Positions 51,321-60,524 of a stretch of DNA of 64,000 nt are shown one piece after another. How positions within the stretch are numbered: the stretch's first letter is position 1; every line of letters begins with the position of its first letter. The notes beneath the pieces were generated by a model. The model saw only the letters and a program-made list of their open reading frames with translations. It was not told where the DNA came from and searched no databases. The translations under genes and the position numbers were made by a program. Source of the stretch: Fibrobacter succinogenes (GTDB taxonomy: Bacteria; Fibrobacterota; Fibrobacteria; Fibrobacterales; Fibrobacteraceae); assembly GCA_902756345.1 (NCBI GenBank), contig CACVQR010000004.1, positions 248,001 to 312,000 on the forward strand. The letters are read 5' to 3'.

Positions 51321-53000
51321 ATGGAAATCCCTGAATCTTCGAATTTTGTACAGGACATCATCGTTAACGACCTCGCCACGGGCAAACGCAAGAGCGTGCA
51401 CACCCGTTTTCCGCCGGAACCGAACGGTTACATTCACATCGGTCATGCCAAGTCCATCTGCCTGAATTTCGGTACGGCAAACAAGTATAAGGACTTCGGC
51501 GGCATCACGAACCTCCGCTTCGATGACACGAACCCCACTAAAGAAGACGTGGAATACGTGGATTCTATCCGCGAAGACGTGAAGTGGCTCGGCTTTGAAT
51601 GGAAGGGCGGCGAATACTTCGCGAGCGACTACTACGACCAGATTTACGCCTTTGCCGAAAAGTTAATCGAAATGGGCAAGGCCTACGTAGAAGACCTGAC
51701 CCGCGACGAAATGCAGGAATACCGTGGCAACGATGCCGGCAAGCCCAGCCGCCCGAGCCCCTACCGCGACCGCAGCGTCGAAGAGAACATGAAGCTGTTC
51801 CGCGAGATGCGCGACGGCAAGTACGCCGACGGCGAAAAGTGCCTGCGCGCGAAGGTGGACCTTTCGAGCCCGAACATGAACATGCGCGACCCGGTCATCT
51901 ACCGTATTAAGCACTGCACCCACCACCGCACTGGCGACAAGTGGTGCATCTACCCAATGTACGACTTTGCACACCCGCTTTCCGACTGGATCGAAGGCAT
52001 CACGCACTCCATTTGCACGCTGGAATTCGAAGCGCACCGCCCGCTGTACGACTGGTTCTTGATTGAACTGGGCCTGGACAATCGCCCGCAGCAGATTGAA
52101 TTTGCCCGCCTGAACCTCACCTACACCATGATGAGCAAGCGTAAACTTTTGGAACTGGTGCAGACGAAGGCCGTGATGGGCTGGAACGACCCGCGTATGC
52201 CGACGGTTTGCGGTTACCGCCGCCGTGGCTTCACCCCGAGTTCCATCCGTGAATTCTGCGACCGTATCGGCGTTTCCAAGGCCGACTCCATGGTCGACGT
52301 GAACCTCTTGTACTTCTGCATCCGCGAAGAACTGAACAAGACGGCGAACCGCGTGATGGCGGTGATTGACCCAGTCAAGCTCGTGATTGATAACTGGGAA
52401 GCCAGCAAGGTGGAAATGATCGAAGTGGAAAACAACCCGAACGATCCGAACGCAGGTACCCGCCAGGTTCCGTTCAGCGGCGAACTCTACATCGAAGCCG
52501 ACGACTTTATGGAAGAACCGCCGAAGAAGTACTTCCGCTTGAAGCCGGAAGGCGAAGTCCGCCTGAAGGGCGCCTACTTCGTGACTTGCAAGAGCGTCGA
52601 GAAGGATGAAAACGGCAAGGTCACCGTGATTCACTGCGTTTACGATCCACTGAGCAAGGGTGGCGAAACTCCCGATGGCCGCAAGGTCAAGGGCACCATC
52701 CACTGGGTTTCCGCAGCTCACGCCGTAGACGCCGAAGTGCGCCTGATCGACAACCTCTTTACGCTCGAAGACCCCTCGGCAGTTCCCGAAGGCGAAGACT
52801 GGCACGACTACCTGAACCCGGAATCCATGGTTGTGAAGCAGGCCAAGGTGGAACCGAGCCTCGCCAACGCCAAGCTGGAAGACCGCTTCCAGTTCATGCG
52901 CCAAGGCTACTTCTGCCTCGACAGCGAAGATTCCAAGCCGGGCCACCTGGTGTTCAACAGAACGGTTGGTCTGAAGGATAGTTTTAATCCGACAAAATAA
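51321..53000 (+). CDS. glnS: Glutaminyl-tRNA synthetase
   Basis: GlnRS attaches glutamine directly to tRNA-Gln. The 559-residue class I synthetase has the HIGH region [20 protein letters not shown] and [10 protein letters not shown]. It also has the KMSKS-type loop [11 protein letters not shown] and the C-terminal anticodon-binding beta barrels ([30 protein letters not shown]). The length is that of bacterial GlnRS without a YqeY extension. AAAGGAT precedes the ATG, and a TATATTTT box lies at 51286-51293. It coexists with gatA (17.0 kb), implying that GatCAB serves another tRNA. Confidence 0.97.
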   Translation: MEIPESSNFVQDIIVNDLATGKRKSVHTRFPPEPNGYIHIGHAKSICLNFGTANKYKDFGGITNLRFDDTNPTKEDVEYVDSIREDVKWLGFEWKGGEYFASDYYDQIYAFAEKLIEMGKAYVEDLTRDEMQEYRGNDAGKPSRPSPYRDRSVEENMKLFREMRDGKYADGEKCLRAKVDLSSPNMNMRDPVIYRIKHCTHHRTGDKWCIYPMYDFAHPLSDWIEGITHSICTLEFEAHRPLYDWFLIELGLDNRPQQIEFARLNLTYTMMSKRKLLELVQTKAVMGWNDPRMPTVCGYRRRGFTPSSIREFCDRIGVSKADSMVDVNLLYFCIREELNKTANRVMAVIDPVKLVIDNWEASKVEMIEVENNPNDPNAGTRQVPFSGELYIEADDFMEEPPKKYFRLKPEGEVRLKGAYFVTCKSVEKDENGKVTVIHCVYDPLSKGGETPDGRKVKGTIHWVSAAHAVDAEVRLIDNLFTLEDPSAVPEGEDWHDYLNPESMVVKQAKVEPSLANAKLEDRFQFMRQGYFCLDSEDSKPGHLVFNRTVGLKDSFNPTK

Positions 53001-53228
53001 TGTGAGGTGAGAGATGTGAAAGGCGAGGTTAAACGATCCTCATTTCACATTCCACATTACATTTCGAGTTTAGTAAATATTTTAGACAAATTAAAATTCA
53101 ACATCCTAGAGACTTTCCTGGGGTGTTTTTTCATATTTATCGCCTTTTTTTTTACAATTTTTCATTTTTTATTATTCGTTTTTGATTTAAAAAGCTACAT
53201 TCAGTATGATAAAGCATTCGAGGCGCTT
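53001..53228. repeat. Family A inverted word repeat followed by an AT-rich leader
   Basis: Positions 53001-53028 (TGTGAGGTGAGAGATGTGAA) and 53037-53067 (ATCCTCATTTCACATTCC, ACATTACATTT) are opposite-sense word blocks forming an imperfect hairpin just after the glnS stop. The remaining 160 bases are AT-rich, with long T runs, and lead to a GAGG before the ATG at 53229. No gene is seen. Confidence 0.7.
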
Positions 53229-54986
53229 ATGGAAAACGCAAAAAAGACCATCAACCTGTTCCTGAAGAACAAGTATAGTCCGAACGAACTCAAAGCCGAG
53301 CTCTACAAGGCGGGTGTCGCCGCTATGGAAGAAGGCTGGACCTTCATGGACGCCAGTTTCCAGCTGGGCGGCAAAGCCCGCGACGACGGCATGGACGGCG
53401 AAGAGGTCGAACAGACTCTTCGCCGCGCGTTCTCCGCCGAAAAGCGTACGGCAGAGCGCCCTCAGGAACAAGTGGCTCCGGCGCAGAACGCCGCCCCGGC
53501 TGCGGAAGGGGCACCCCAGGCACAAGCTGCGGCCGCCCCGCAGGCGGTTGCCATGCCAATCATCACGCCGCTGTCGGCGAACATGATTTCCATGGAACAG
53601 ATGCTTGCCATGGGTCTTGACACCCAGTCCCTGGAACTATTGCAGAACTTCAAGATTGACCCCGAAGCGCTTTCTATTCCCTGGCCTGCCGCCGACTGGC
53701 GTAAGGACCTCGCCAAGCTTCTGGAAGCCGCATTCGACCCCGAAGAAACAATTTCGTTCAAGGTATCGAATACCCCGGACAGCACCGAAGAACTCGTATC
53801 GAACATCATTGGACAAGACGACTCGATCAAGAAAATCATGAAGAGTCTCGACAGTCCCGAAGGCGCCCTCCTGTGCATTAACGCCGTGAAGGGGGGCGAC
53901 AATGTCTCGGACGAATCGTTCCGCTACCGCTATGTGGTGGTCGATAACCCCAAGATGTCCTTGGCCAAGCAGCTCGCCTACTACAAGGCCCTGAACCTTC
54001 CCTGCGCCGCCTTGGTGAACACAGGCGCGAATTCCGTGCAGGCATGGGTCAAGATTTTTGCCAACGACGAAGAAGAATATAACGATCGCGTTGACTTCCT
54101 TTTCAAGACGCTTGATTCCCAGGGATTCAAGGTCGACCCGAGCAACAGTAACCCGCACATGATGGTGCGTATGCCTGGCGTGCTCCGCGGCGGTAAGCAG
54201 CAGTACTTAATCGGTCTTGAACAGGGTGCCAAAAACTTTAAGGAATGGCAGGAATGGGTGGAATATTCCCTTGACGGAAAGCCGCTCATTGAACTGGCAA
54301 GCGATACCGAAGAAGCTCCCAAAAAAGACCAGACGATTGTTGAAAACATGCTCCGTGCCGGTGAATTTTTCTTGTTCACGGCACCTCCGAAAAGCGGTAA
54401 GTCGCTTGCACTCATGGATTTAGGTCTGTCTATTTGCTACGGCGAAGACTGGTTCGGCAATTCAACATCGTCTAGCGATGTTCTGTTCATCAACTTCGAA
54501 CTGACCAAGTCCGTGTTCCTGAACCGCCTTTACCTGTTGGCCGGCAAGCGCAATCTGAATGCGAGCACCCCGAAGTTCGGCTTCCTGAACTTGCGCGGTA
54601 CGGCTCTTTCACCGATCGAAACGGCTCAGCTTATCGCCAAGCGTATTCAAGGTGCCAAGCGACTCGAAAACCACGATTACCGCGTTGTCGTAATCGATCC
54701 GATTTCGGCCGTATTGCATAACCCGAAGTCTACTCGTTTGAATGGCGCTCCGCACCAGATTTTGATGCAGATGGTCGACACCATAATCGCCCTCACAGGG
54801 TGTGCAGTCGTGTCGTCTTGCAACCTGGACGAATACCCCTACCTCGAAGCCCGCGCGGACTCGCTCATCAAGCTTTCACCGGTGGAAGGCAGCCTGAACC
54901 TTTACCAGATCAATGGGACCTTCCGCGAATTCCCGAAGATGCTCGCCCGCGAATGCTCTTGGATTTACCCGAGATTCCTTGTTTAA
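53229..54986 (+). CDS. Degenerate primase-like domain fused to a RecA-like (RepA-type) ATPase
   Basis: The 585-residue protein has a helical N-terminal part (about 1-73), an Ala/Pro/Gln linker (about 75-115), a middle domain (about 150-345) and a RecA-like ATPase with Walker A APPKSGKSLALMDLG (about 383-398) and Walker B RVVVIDPISAVL. The middle domain follows the archaeo-eukaryotic-primase-like layout seen before RepA-type ATPases in mobile elements: RYVVVDNPKMSLAKQ, LPCAALVNTGANSVQAWVKI, VRMPGVLRGGKQQYLIGLEQG. The histidine expected in the SxH motif is Gln, so primase activity is doubtful. The start at 53229 has GAGG before it. Confidence 0.8.
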   Translation: MENAKKTINLFLKNKYSPNELKAELYKAGVAAMEEGWTFMDASFQLGGKARDDGMDGEEVEQTLRRAFSAEKRTAERPQEQVAPAQNAAPAAEGAPQAQAAAAPQAVAMPIITPLSANMISMEQMLAMGLDTQSLELLQNFKIDPEALSIPWPAADWRKDLAKLLEAAFDPEETISFKVSNTPDSTEELVSNIIGQDDSIKKIMKSLDSPEGALLCINAVKGGDNVSDESFRYRYVVVDNPKMSLAKQLAYYKALNLPCAALVNTGANSVQAWVKIFANDEEEYNDRVDFLFKTLDSQGFKVDPSNSNPHMMVRMPGVLRGGKQQYLIGLEQGAKNFKEWQEWVEYSLDGKPLIELASDTEEAPKKDQTIVENMLRAGEFFLFTAPPKSGKSLALMDLGLSICYGEDWFGNSTSSSDVLFINFELTKSVFLNRLYLLAGKRNLNASTPKFGFLNLRGTALSPIETAQLIAKRIQGAKRLENHDYRVVVIDPISAVLHNPKSTRLNGAPHQILMQMVDTIIALTGCAVVSSCNLDEYPYLEARADSLIKLSPVEGSLNLYQINGTFREFPKMLARECSWIYPRFLV

Positions 54987-55010
54987 TTCAGAATTCGGAT
55001 TTCGGAATTA
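54987..55010. repeat. Family C word repeat
   Basis: TTCAGAATTCGG and ATTTCGGAATTA follow the stop of the ATPase gene. They share their words with the spacers at 2412-2496 and 47919-47979 and are partly self-complementary. Confidence 0.65.
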
Positions 55011-55042
55011 CTCAAGTAGGAAGTTGCCTAGCCACGAATGAG

Positions 55043-55082
55043 TCGTCCTGAGCAAAGGGCTATGCCCGAAGTCGAAGGGTCC
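55043..55082. repeat. Dispersed element, CGTCCTGAGC...GAAGTCGAAGG type
   Basis: TCGTCCTGAGCAAAGGGC, TATGCCC and GAAGTCGAAGGGTCC resemble the CATCCTGAGCGAAGTCGAAGGATC element that recurs in many bacterial genomes. GGGC and GCCC pair around TAT. It lies in the spacer before the TrmA-like gene. Confidence 0.65.
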
Positions 55083-55111
55083 AAAGATAAAGTAAAAGTA
55101 AAGAATTAAAA

Positions 55112-56425
55112 ATGAAGAACAATTTCAGAAGCACAAACAATCGCGCACGCGGAAATTCCGTACGTCGCGACAAAATTCAAGACAAAGCCCCGAAAGCCGA
55201 AAAGCCTGTACGCAAAGCAGCGCTGACTTTTGAAGATATCAAGCAGCAGCTTGCCGCATGGGCCGAAAACGAACGCATTCCCGGTAAGTTTCAATCATGG
55301 TTTACAGCAGATGCTAATCCGGAACATTCCGACTGGCGCATTATCAAGACTTACCGCGGCCAGCAGGAATCGCTTTCGATAGACGCTCCCGCCCGCGGTA
55401 TGGATGTTCCCGAACTTGTCAGCCGCATTTTTGAACAGGTCAAGAAAGAACACCTGCATATCTTTAAAAAGGCTCTCCGCCAGATTTGGTTCCGAGCCGT
55501 CGGTGACGGACGTTATGCGATACTCGTTCAGGTCAACCTGAAAGGCAGATTCTCTGCTCACGGATACAAGACCTTCGTTGATTTTATACAAAGAAACTGC
55601 CCGGAAGTCATCAGCTGTCACCACATTCAGTGCATGCCCGACCAGCCTTTTGATCCGGCCGGAACGATTCCGATGAAGGTAGAAGCCAAGAGCGCTTTCG
55701 GAAGCGACTTTATGCCCATTGGCGAAACCGGAATCAGCATGCATGTGCTGGACTGGACGCCCCGAATTCATGACGCCTGGATGGGACTCCCCAAACGTAT
55801 CGAAGACGCTATCCACCCGAATGCCGAGGACAGTTTCTTTGAATTCTATTCCGGAAGTTCCTTTGTGAGCGCAACTCTTGCAAACCGATTCAAGAGAGTC
55901 GTTTCGATGGACTGCCGCGAATACGCCATGATGTCGTCGCGCTTGAACGCACGCAACACCGTCGATGACAACATGAAATTCATCCGCAGTCACGTAGAAC
56001 AGGATTTCTTTGGCAAGTTCTTCAGCAAGCCCGAAAACGAGGGCCGTTGGACATTCTACTTCAACCTGCCCGGCGACGAACCGCTTGCACAAGGCGTGGC
56101 ACAGGCAGCCGCCCTTTCGAGACCGGAACGTATTCTCTTGCAGACTTCGAACCTTGAAGTGGCCACGCGCACCATCAAGCAGTTTAGAAACGAAGGCTAC
56201 ATGTTGCGCAAGAATATCCCACTGTACCTGGAACCGGGCTCCGGGAAGTTCGAAATTCTGTTCCTGTTCGTACCTGACCGCGTAGGAATCTTGGGACAGA
56301 ATCCGGCACAAAAACAGCGTTCCAGGACGATCCAACGCCCGCAAGAACGCGTTTCTAGCCGAAAAACGCAAGAAATTCCTCATTTTAGCCAAAAAGCCCC
56401 TACTTTTAAGCAAAGAAAAGGTTAA
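55112..56425 (+). CDS. TrmA/RlmD-like methyltransferase-fold protein without the catalytic cysteine
   Basis: The 437-residue protein has a basic N-terminal extension. A central region like the TrmA/RlmC/RlmD family follows (FGSDFMPIGETGISMHVLDW, then the SAM site FFEFYSGSSFVSATLANRFKRVVSMDCREYA). Family members carry DPPR and a catalytic Cys in SCNPxT. Here these read FNLPGDEPLAQGV and LLQTSNLEVATRT, so the nucleophile cysteine is missing. The Lys/Arg-rich C-terminal tail suggests RNA binding. It is either an inactive RNA-binding paralogue or an enzyme with altered chemistry. No clear Shine-Dalgarno is seen. Confidence 0.75.
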   Translation: MKNNFRSTNNRARGNSVRRDKIQDKAPKAEKPVRKAALTFEDIKQQLAAWAENERIPGKFQSWFTADANPEHSDWRIIKTYRGQQESLSIDAPARGMDVPELVSRIFEQVKKEHLHIFKKALRQIWFRAVGDGRYAILVQVNLKGRFSAHGYKTFVDFIQRNCPEVISCHHIQCMPDQPFDPAGTIPMKVEAKSAFGSDFMPIGETGISMHVLDWTPRIHDAWMGLPKRIEDAIHPNAEDSFFEFYSGSSFVSATLANRFKRVVSMDCREYAMMSSRLNARNTVDDNMKFIRSHVEQDFFGKFFSKPENEGRWTFYFNLPGDEPLAQGVAQAAALSRPERILLQTSNLEVATRTIKQFRNEGYMLRKNIPLYLEPGSGKFEILFLFVPDRVGILGQNPAQKQRSRTIQRPQERVSSRKTQEIPHFSQKAPTFKQRKG

Positions 56426-56458
56426 ATTATTGATATAACAGCCTGTAAAGGGATTATT

Positions 56459-57640
56459 ATGCGACTTTTGAAATGTGCATCCATCTGTCTGGGACTTTCC
56501 GCCTTGTTGGCCTCCGCCTACATTGTCAAGGAAGGCGATACCCTTTGGGACTTGAGTGACGAATTCCTCAAGGACCCCTTTGCCTGGCCAGACCTTTGGG
56601 AAAACAACCGCCACATCGAAGACCCGCACTGGATTTATCCGGGCGACTCCATTTACCTGGGCGATTCCATTCGTGAAGGTAATGTTCTTCAGGTCGAAAA
56701 GAAGAACAAGTATCCCTGTAATGCAACCATCTCGGATTCCGCGCTCCCCAAAGGCAAGGGTCTGACAGTCGCTAACGCCGGTTGCGATGATGGCGACGAA
56801 CGCAATAGCGATTTCGAAGGCATGCTCGGCAACCTGCGCGACAAGGACAAGAAGGCCGTCAAGAAACCCAAGGCAAACGACGAATACTACTACAAGCAGC
56901 GTCCGGCCCCCAAGATTTTCAATGGCTACTACCAGATGCACGCCCCCGAAATCTATACGCTGGATTCCTTGAAAAAGGACAAGCGCTTTGTGTCGATCAA
57001 GTCGGGAGAAAAGAAAGAACCCCTGATTCACATGCCTGAAACGGAAGTAGTCGTTGGTATCGGCAAGAAGACGAACTCCAACCTGAAGCGCGGCGACCTC
57101 GTGGAAATCGTTGATGCTAAGGCAATTAACGTTCCTGCAGCCAAGGGCAGCAGCTTTGACAAGTACGCGTTGCTCCGCCTTTCCGGCATTGCAAAAATCA
57201 CAGCCATCGGCGACACGCTTTCCCGCGCAAAGATCGTGACGACCTTCCGTGAAATCAAGATTCACCAGGCCAAGGCAAGGCTCAAGGAACCGCTCAAGAC
57301 CCTGAACGTGTCCGGTTACAGCAAGGTCAAGGAAGCCAAGTTCGACAACCTGGCCATGATCCGCTATTCCATGGACCCAATGCTGATTATCGGAGCATAC
57401 TCGTATGTGCTTATCGATAAAGGCCTTAACGAAGGTTACAACACGGGCGATGCCGTCGCCATCTGGGAAGAAGACAAGACCGACGAATCGCTTCCACCCC
57501 GCCTGATAGGCCGCGGTATTATTGCCAGAGCGGCAGACAACGAATCGAGCGTTCTCATTCGCGAAATCTATTCCAACAGCAGAAGAATCGAAGTTGGACA
57601 CAGGGTATCGGTGACTCACCGTGCACAGATTGTCAAGTAA
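56459..57640 (+). CDS. Exported LysM-domain protein
   Basis: The 393-residue protein has a signal peptide (cleavage near LLASAYIV) and an immediate LysM domain ([31 protein letters not shown], then IYPGDSIYL), the form that binds peptidoglycan. A charged linker follows, then a beta-rich C-terminal region (about 180-393) with [23 protein letters not shown] and [21 protein letters not shown]. LysM proteins of this shape occur widely in Gram-negative phyla and their role is not settled. The histidine kinase gene begins 40 bases downstream, so cell-wall binding and signalling may be linked. Confidence 0.9.
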   Translation: MRLLKCASICLGLSALLASAYIVKEGDTLWDLSDEFLKDPFAWPDLWENNRHIEDPHWIYPGDSIYLGDSIREGNVLQVEKKNKYPCNATISDSALPKGKGLTVANAGCDDGDERNSDFEGMLGNLRDKDKKAVKKPKANDEYYYKQRPAPKIFNGYYQMHAPEIYTLDSLKKDKRFVSIKSGEKKEPLIHMPETEVVVGIGKKTNSNLKRGDLVEIVDAKAINVPAAKGSSFDKYALLRLSGIAKITAIGDTLSRAKIVTTFREIKIHQAKARLKEPLKTLNVSGYSKVKEAKFDNLAMIRYSMDPMLIIGAYSYVLIDKGLNEGYNTGDAVAIWEEDKTDESLPPRLIGRGIIARAADNESSVLIREIYSNSRRIEVGHRVSVTHRAQIVK

Positions 57641-57680
57641 GATTCTCGCCCTAAGTCCACAAATTCTGTAGGGACTGGCA

Positions 57681-59744
57681 ATGCAGGTTTCACGTAATAA
57701 TCTGCTGTTCGTCCTTTTATTCGCGGGAGGAATTGTCCTCCCGACAGCGATTCTTTCGTTCCTGAGTTTTAGAAATATCCAGAACGAAATATACCTGTCG
57801 CAAAAGAATTTCGACGAAAACCTGAACGCGTTCCAGAACGAAGTGGAAGAAGCGATAGAAAAAGAGCAGGCCAAGATTTACCAAGAAACCAAGGCGGCAT
57901 CGCTATTCCTTTATGAGCAGCCGCAAGGACTCCTGGACTTTGGGCACGCCGCCGAATTCAAGTCGGTAGAAGGCCTGGACGCCATCTTCTTGTTCAACAA
58001 CGGGAACTTGATTTACCCCGACATGACATCCAAGAAGTTCTTCAAGTCGTCCAACTTTTCGAACAGCGTTCCATCTGCCCTCGACAAGAAACTTTATCAA
58101 GTGGAAACGAGCGGCCTAAAAGACAGCATTGCCCAGAAGATTTACTTGGAACAGCGATCACGGAGTTTAAGGCCGACAAGCTTTTTCTTCGAATCCAAGG
58201 AAGAACAAATCCAAAATATTCTTGGGTTGATTCGCTTTTACTACAAGAACAAGAAATACGACGAAGCTTTGCACCTGCTTGAAATCCTCGAAAGCAATCC
58301 GCACCAGCAGGGCTATTTGCACGCCGACTTGACTTACGCGGTCTACCTACTGCACTTTGAAATCTTGGTATTCCAGAGAAAGCACCAAGAGGCTCAAGAC
58401 TATTGCCTTTCTGTATTGGCTCAATTCCTGGACAAGCAAAATATCGACGACATTTCTTCTTCCAGGTACTTCTTTGAATCGGCCTTTACGCGAATTCTGT
58501 CGTTCGAGAACCTGTCGCAAGAAAAGCGCGAAGCCTTCTGGAACCTTCGCGAGAACTTCAACCGCCAACTGGGGTACATGGACATCCTGTATTACAACAG
58601 GGACTTGTTCCAAGAAATCTTGAACGACGACGTTTCTTCGAAGGAAGGCATCCTTTACAAGAACACCGAAGAAGTTACTTTATTCAAAATGTCATACCCG
58701 TACCTTTCGGGCGACCAGGTGGTGATTGCGGTCATCAACAAGGATGCATACAAAGCACGACTCCAGAGCAAGCTCAAGACTGTCGTACAGAGCTACAAGA
58801 ATATCCCCTTCTCGATTACCGAAAACAGCGACAAACTGCTTATGGGCGAAATTCCGGAAGGCGCTCCCATTATTGCGCAGCACTATATTTCAGACGCGTT
58901 TGAATGGGAGTTCACCTTGTACGAAAAAGACATGCAGGACATTCACAAAGAAACGAGACACCGCATGTTCCTGATGTACGGGCTTATGCTTTTTGCCCTC
59001 ATCACCGTTATTTTCGGTTCATTCTTCATGTTCCGATTCATTACCCAGGAACGAAAACTTTTGGCCATGAAGGCAAACTTTTTGTCAAGCGTTTCGCACG
59101 AATTGAAGACTCCCCTGACCTCGATCAAGATGTTTGCCGAAATGATGGCCCGCGGGCGCTTGCAGCGTGCCGAAAAGGTGCAGGAATATTCCACCCTCAT
59201 TGGCAAGGAAGCCTCTAGACTCGAAAACCTGATTGGCGCCATTTTGAATTACACCCGAATGGAACACGGAACCGGGGCCTTCAAGTGGGAACGCCTCGAC
59301 TTTTCTATTTGCGCCAAGAAAGTGTTTGACGCCGTAGAAGATATCGGCGTCGAAAAGGGACTTACCTTCTACACGCATTTTGAACCCAACGTATTCGTGA
59401 TGGGCGACTACACGGCGCTTTACAGTTTGGTCCAGAACTTGATCGACAACGCCATCAAGTATACCGAAGCTCCCGGAGATATCAAGGTCGATGTCAGGAG
59501 CGATAGCGAATGGGTCATATTCTCGGTGGCAGACACCGGCATTGGCATCGCTGCATCTGAACAAAAAAATATATTTAATGATTTTTATAGAGTGGGTGAC
59601 GAAATGACCCGAAGCACCAAGGGCTCCGGGCTCGGCCTTGCAACCGTCAAGCGCGTTGCCGAAACACACAAGGCGACCATTTCGTTGGTCAGCAAGCCCG
59701 GAAAGGGTTCTACGTTCACCGTCAAGTTTAAAAAGGCAGAATAA
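57681..59744 (+). CDS. Membrane sensor histidine kinase with a large novel-looking sensor region
   Basis: The 687-residue protein has a first membrane helix at about residues 9-27, a 400-residue extracytoplasmic region and a second helix at about 428-453. The kinase core carries the phospho-accepting His473 in VSHELKTPLTS, the N box NLIDNAIKYTE, DTGIGI, FNDFYRVGDE and GSGLGLATVKRV. The sensor region begins with a coiled coil (about 28-75). It contains tandem helical hairpins (IRFYYKNKKYDEALHLLEIL) that look TPR-like, and no recognised sensor family. The response regulator starts two bases after the stop. Confidence 0.93.
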   Translation: MQVSRNNLLFVLLFAGGIVLPTAILSFLSFRNIQNEIYLSQKNFDENLNAFQNEVEEAIEKEQAKIYQETKAASLFLYEQPQGLLDFGHAAEFKSVEGLDAIFLFNNGNLIYPDMTSKKFFKSSNFSNSVPSALDKKLYQVETSGLKDSIAQKIYLEQRSRSLRPTSFFFESKEEQIQNILGLIRFYYKNKKYDEALHLLEILESNPHQQGYLHADLTYAVYLLHFEILVFQRKHQEAQDYCLSVLAQFLDKQNIDDISSSRYFFESAFTRILSFENLSQEKREAFWNLRENFNRQLGYMDILYYNRDLFQEILNDDVSSKEGILYKNTEEVTLFKMSYPYLSGDQVVIAVINKDAYKARLQSKLKTVVQSYKNIPFSITENSDKLLMGEIPEGAPIIAQHYISDAFEWEFTLYEKDMQDIHKETRHRMFLMYGLMLFALITVIFGSFFMFRFITQERKLLAMKANFLSSVSHELKTPLTSIKMFAEMMARGRLQRAEKVQEYSTLIGKEASRLENLIGAILNYTRMEHGTGAFKWERLDFSICAKKVFDAVEDIGVEKGLTFYTHFEPNVFVMGDYTALYSLVQNLIDNAIKYTEAPGDIKVDVRSDSEWVIFSVADTGIGIAASEQKNIFNDFYRVGDEMTRSTKGSGLGLATVKRVAETHKATISLVSKPGKGSTFTVKFKKAE

Positions 59745-59746
59745 AC

Positions 59747-60451
59747 ATGAACTTCAAAATACTCATCGTAGAAGACGAAGAAATCATCCGCTTGGGCCTC
59801 CAGGACAATTTTGAAATGGAAGGCTATACCGTAGAAACGGCCTGCGATGGTGAAGAAGCTATTGCCAAGGCGGATTCCTACCAGCCCCATTTAGTGCTAT
59901 TGGACTTGATGATTCCGAAAAAGAGCGGCTTTGAAGTTTGCCGTTACATTCGCAACAAGCATCCGGATACTTACATCATTATGCTCACGGCAAAAACCGA
60001 AGAAACGAGCAAGGTGGCCGGGCTTGAAATGGGCGCCGACGACTACGTGACAAAGCCGTTCTCGATTCTGGAACTCCTTGCCCGCGTCAAGGCATTCCGT
60101 CGGCGCATTGAGCCGCAAAGCGGTAGCACCTCGGTTCAGGTTCCCGACGTGCTCGAATTCGCAAACATCAACATTAACGTCAAGAAGTTCGAAGCCACCA
60201 AGGGCGGCGTGCCACTCGACTTGACTACCCGCGAATACCTGATTATGAAATTCTTCTGGGCACACCGCGGCGAAGTGATTTTGCGCGAAACCTTGCTCAA
60301 GGAAATTTGGGGCTACACTGACGAAAATATGCCCTCGACCCGAACTGTCGACAACCACATAGCAAACCTTCGCCGTAAAATCGAAGACGACTTGGACAAC
60401 CCGAAGTTTATTATCTCGGTGAGAGGCGCCGGCTACAAGTTTGACGCATAG
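59747..60451 (+). CDS. OmpR/PhoB-family response regulator
   Basis: The 234-residue protein has a receiver domain with acidic pocket VEDEE, phospho-acceptor Asp53 in LVLLDLMIPKKSGFE, a switch Thr in MLTAKTEE and Lys in VTKPFS. A winged-helix domain follows (LDLTTREYLIMKFFWAHRGEVILRE, TRTVDNHIANLRRKIE, VRGAGYKFD). Its gene is two bases after the histidine kinase, which is its probable partner. Targets are unknown; the neighbouring LysM, propeller and transporter genes are candidates. Confidence 0.96.
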   Translation: MNFKILIVEDEEIIRLGLQDNFEMEGYTVETACDGEEAIAKADSYQPHLVLLDLMIPKKSGFEVCRYIRNKHPDTYIIMLTAKTEETSKVAGLEMGADDYVTKPFSILELLARVKAFRRRIEPQSGSTSVQVPDVLEFANININVKKFEATKGGVPLDLTTREYLIMKFFWAHRGEVILRETLLKEIWGYTDENMPSTRTVDNHIANLRRKIEDDLDNPKFIISVRGAGYKFDA

Positions 60452-60524
60452 GAGTAGGCAGAATTCAGCTGGCTAAACTTAGAAAACGATGACAGGCAAA
60501 CGGTTAAACATAGGTTCCTTCATA

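Noticed and set aside
53007-53228. N-terminal extension of the ATPase gene with a hydrophobic segment
   Set aside because: The in-frame extension runs through the word repeat and a T-rich leader, which produce an artificial Phe-rich stretch. The start at 53229 has a ribosome-binding site.
55295-57874. An 859-codon minus-strand frame spanning the TrmA-like and LysM genes
   Set aside because: Length alone is striking, but it lies antisense to two genes with clear domains and reads into the histidine kinase gene. Its composition is that of a shadow frame.
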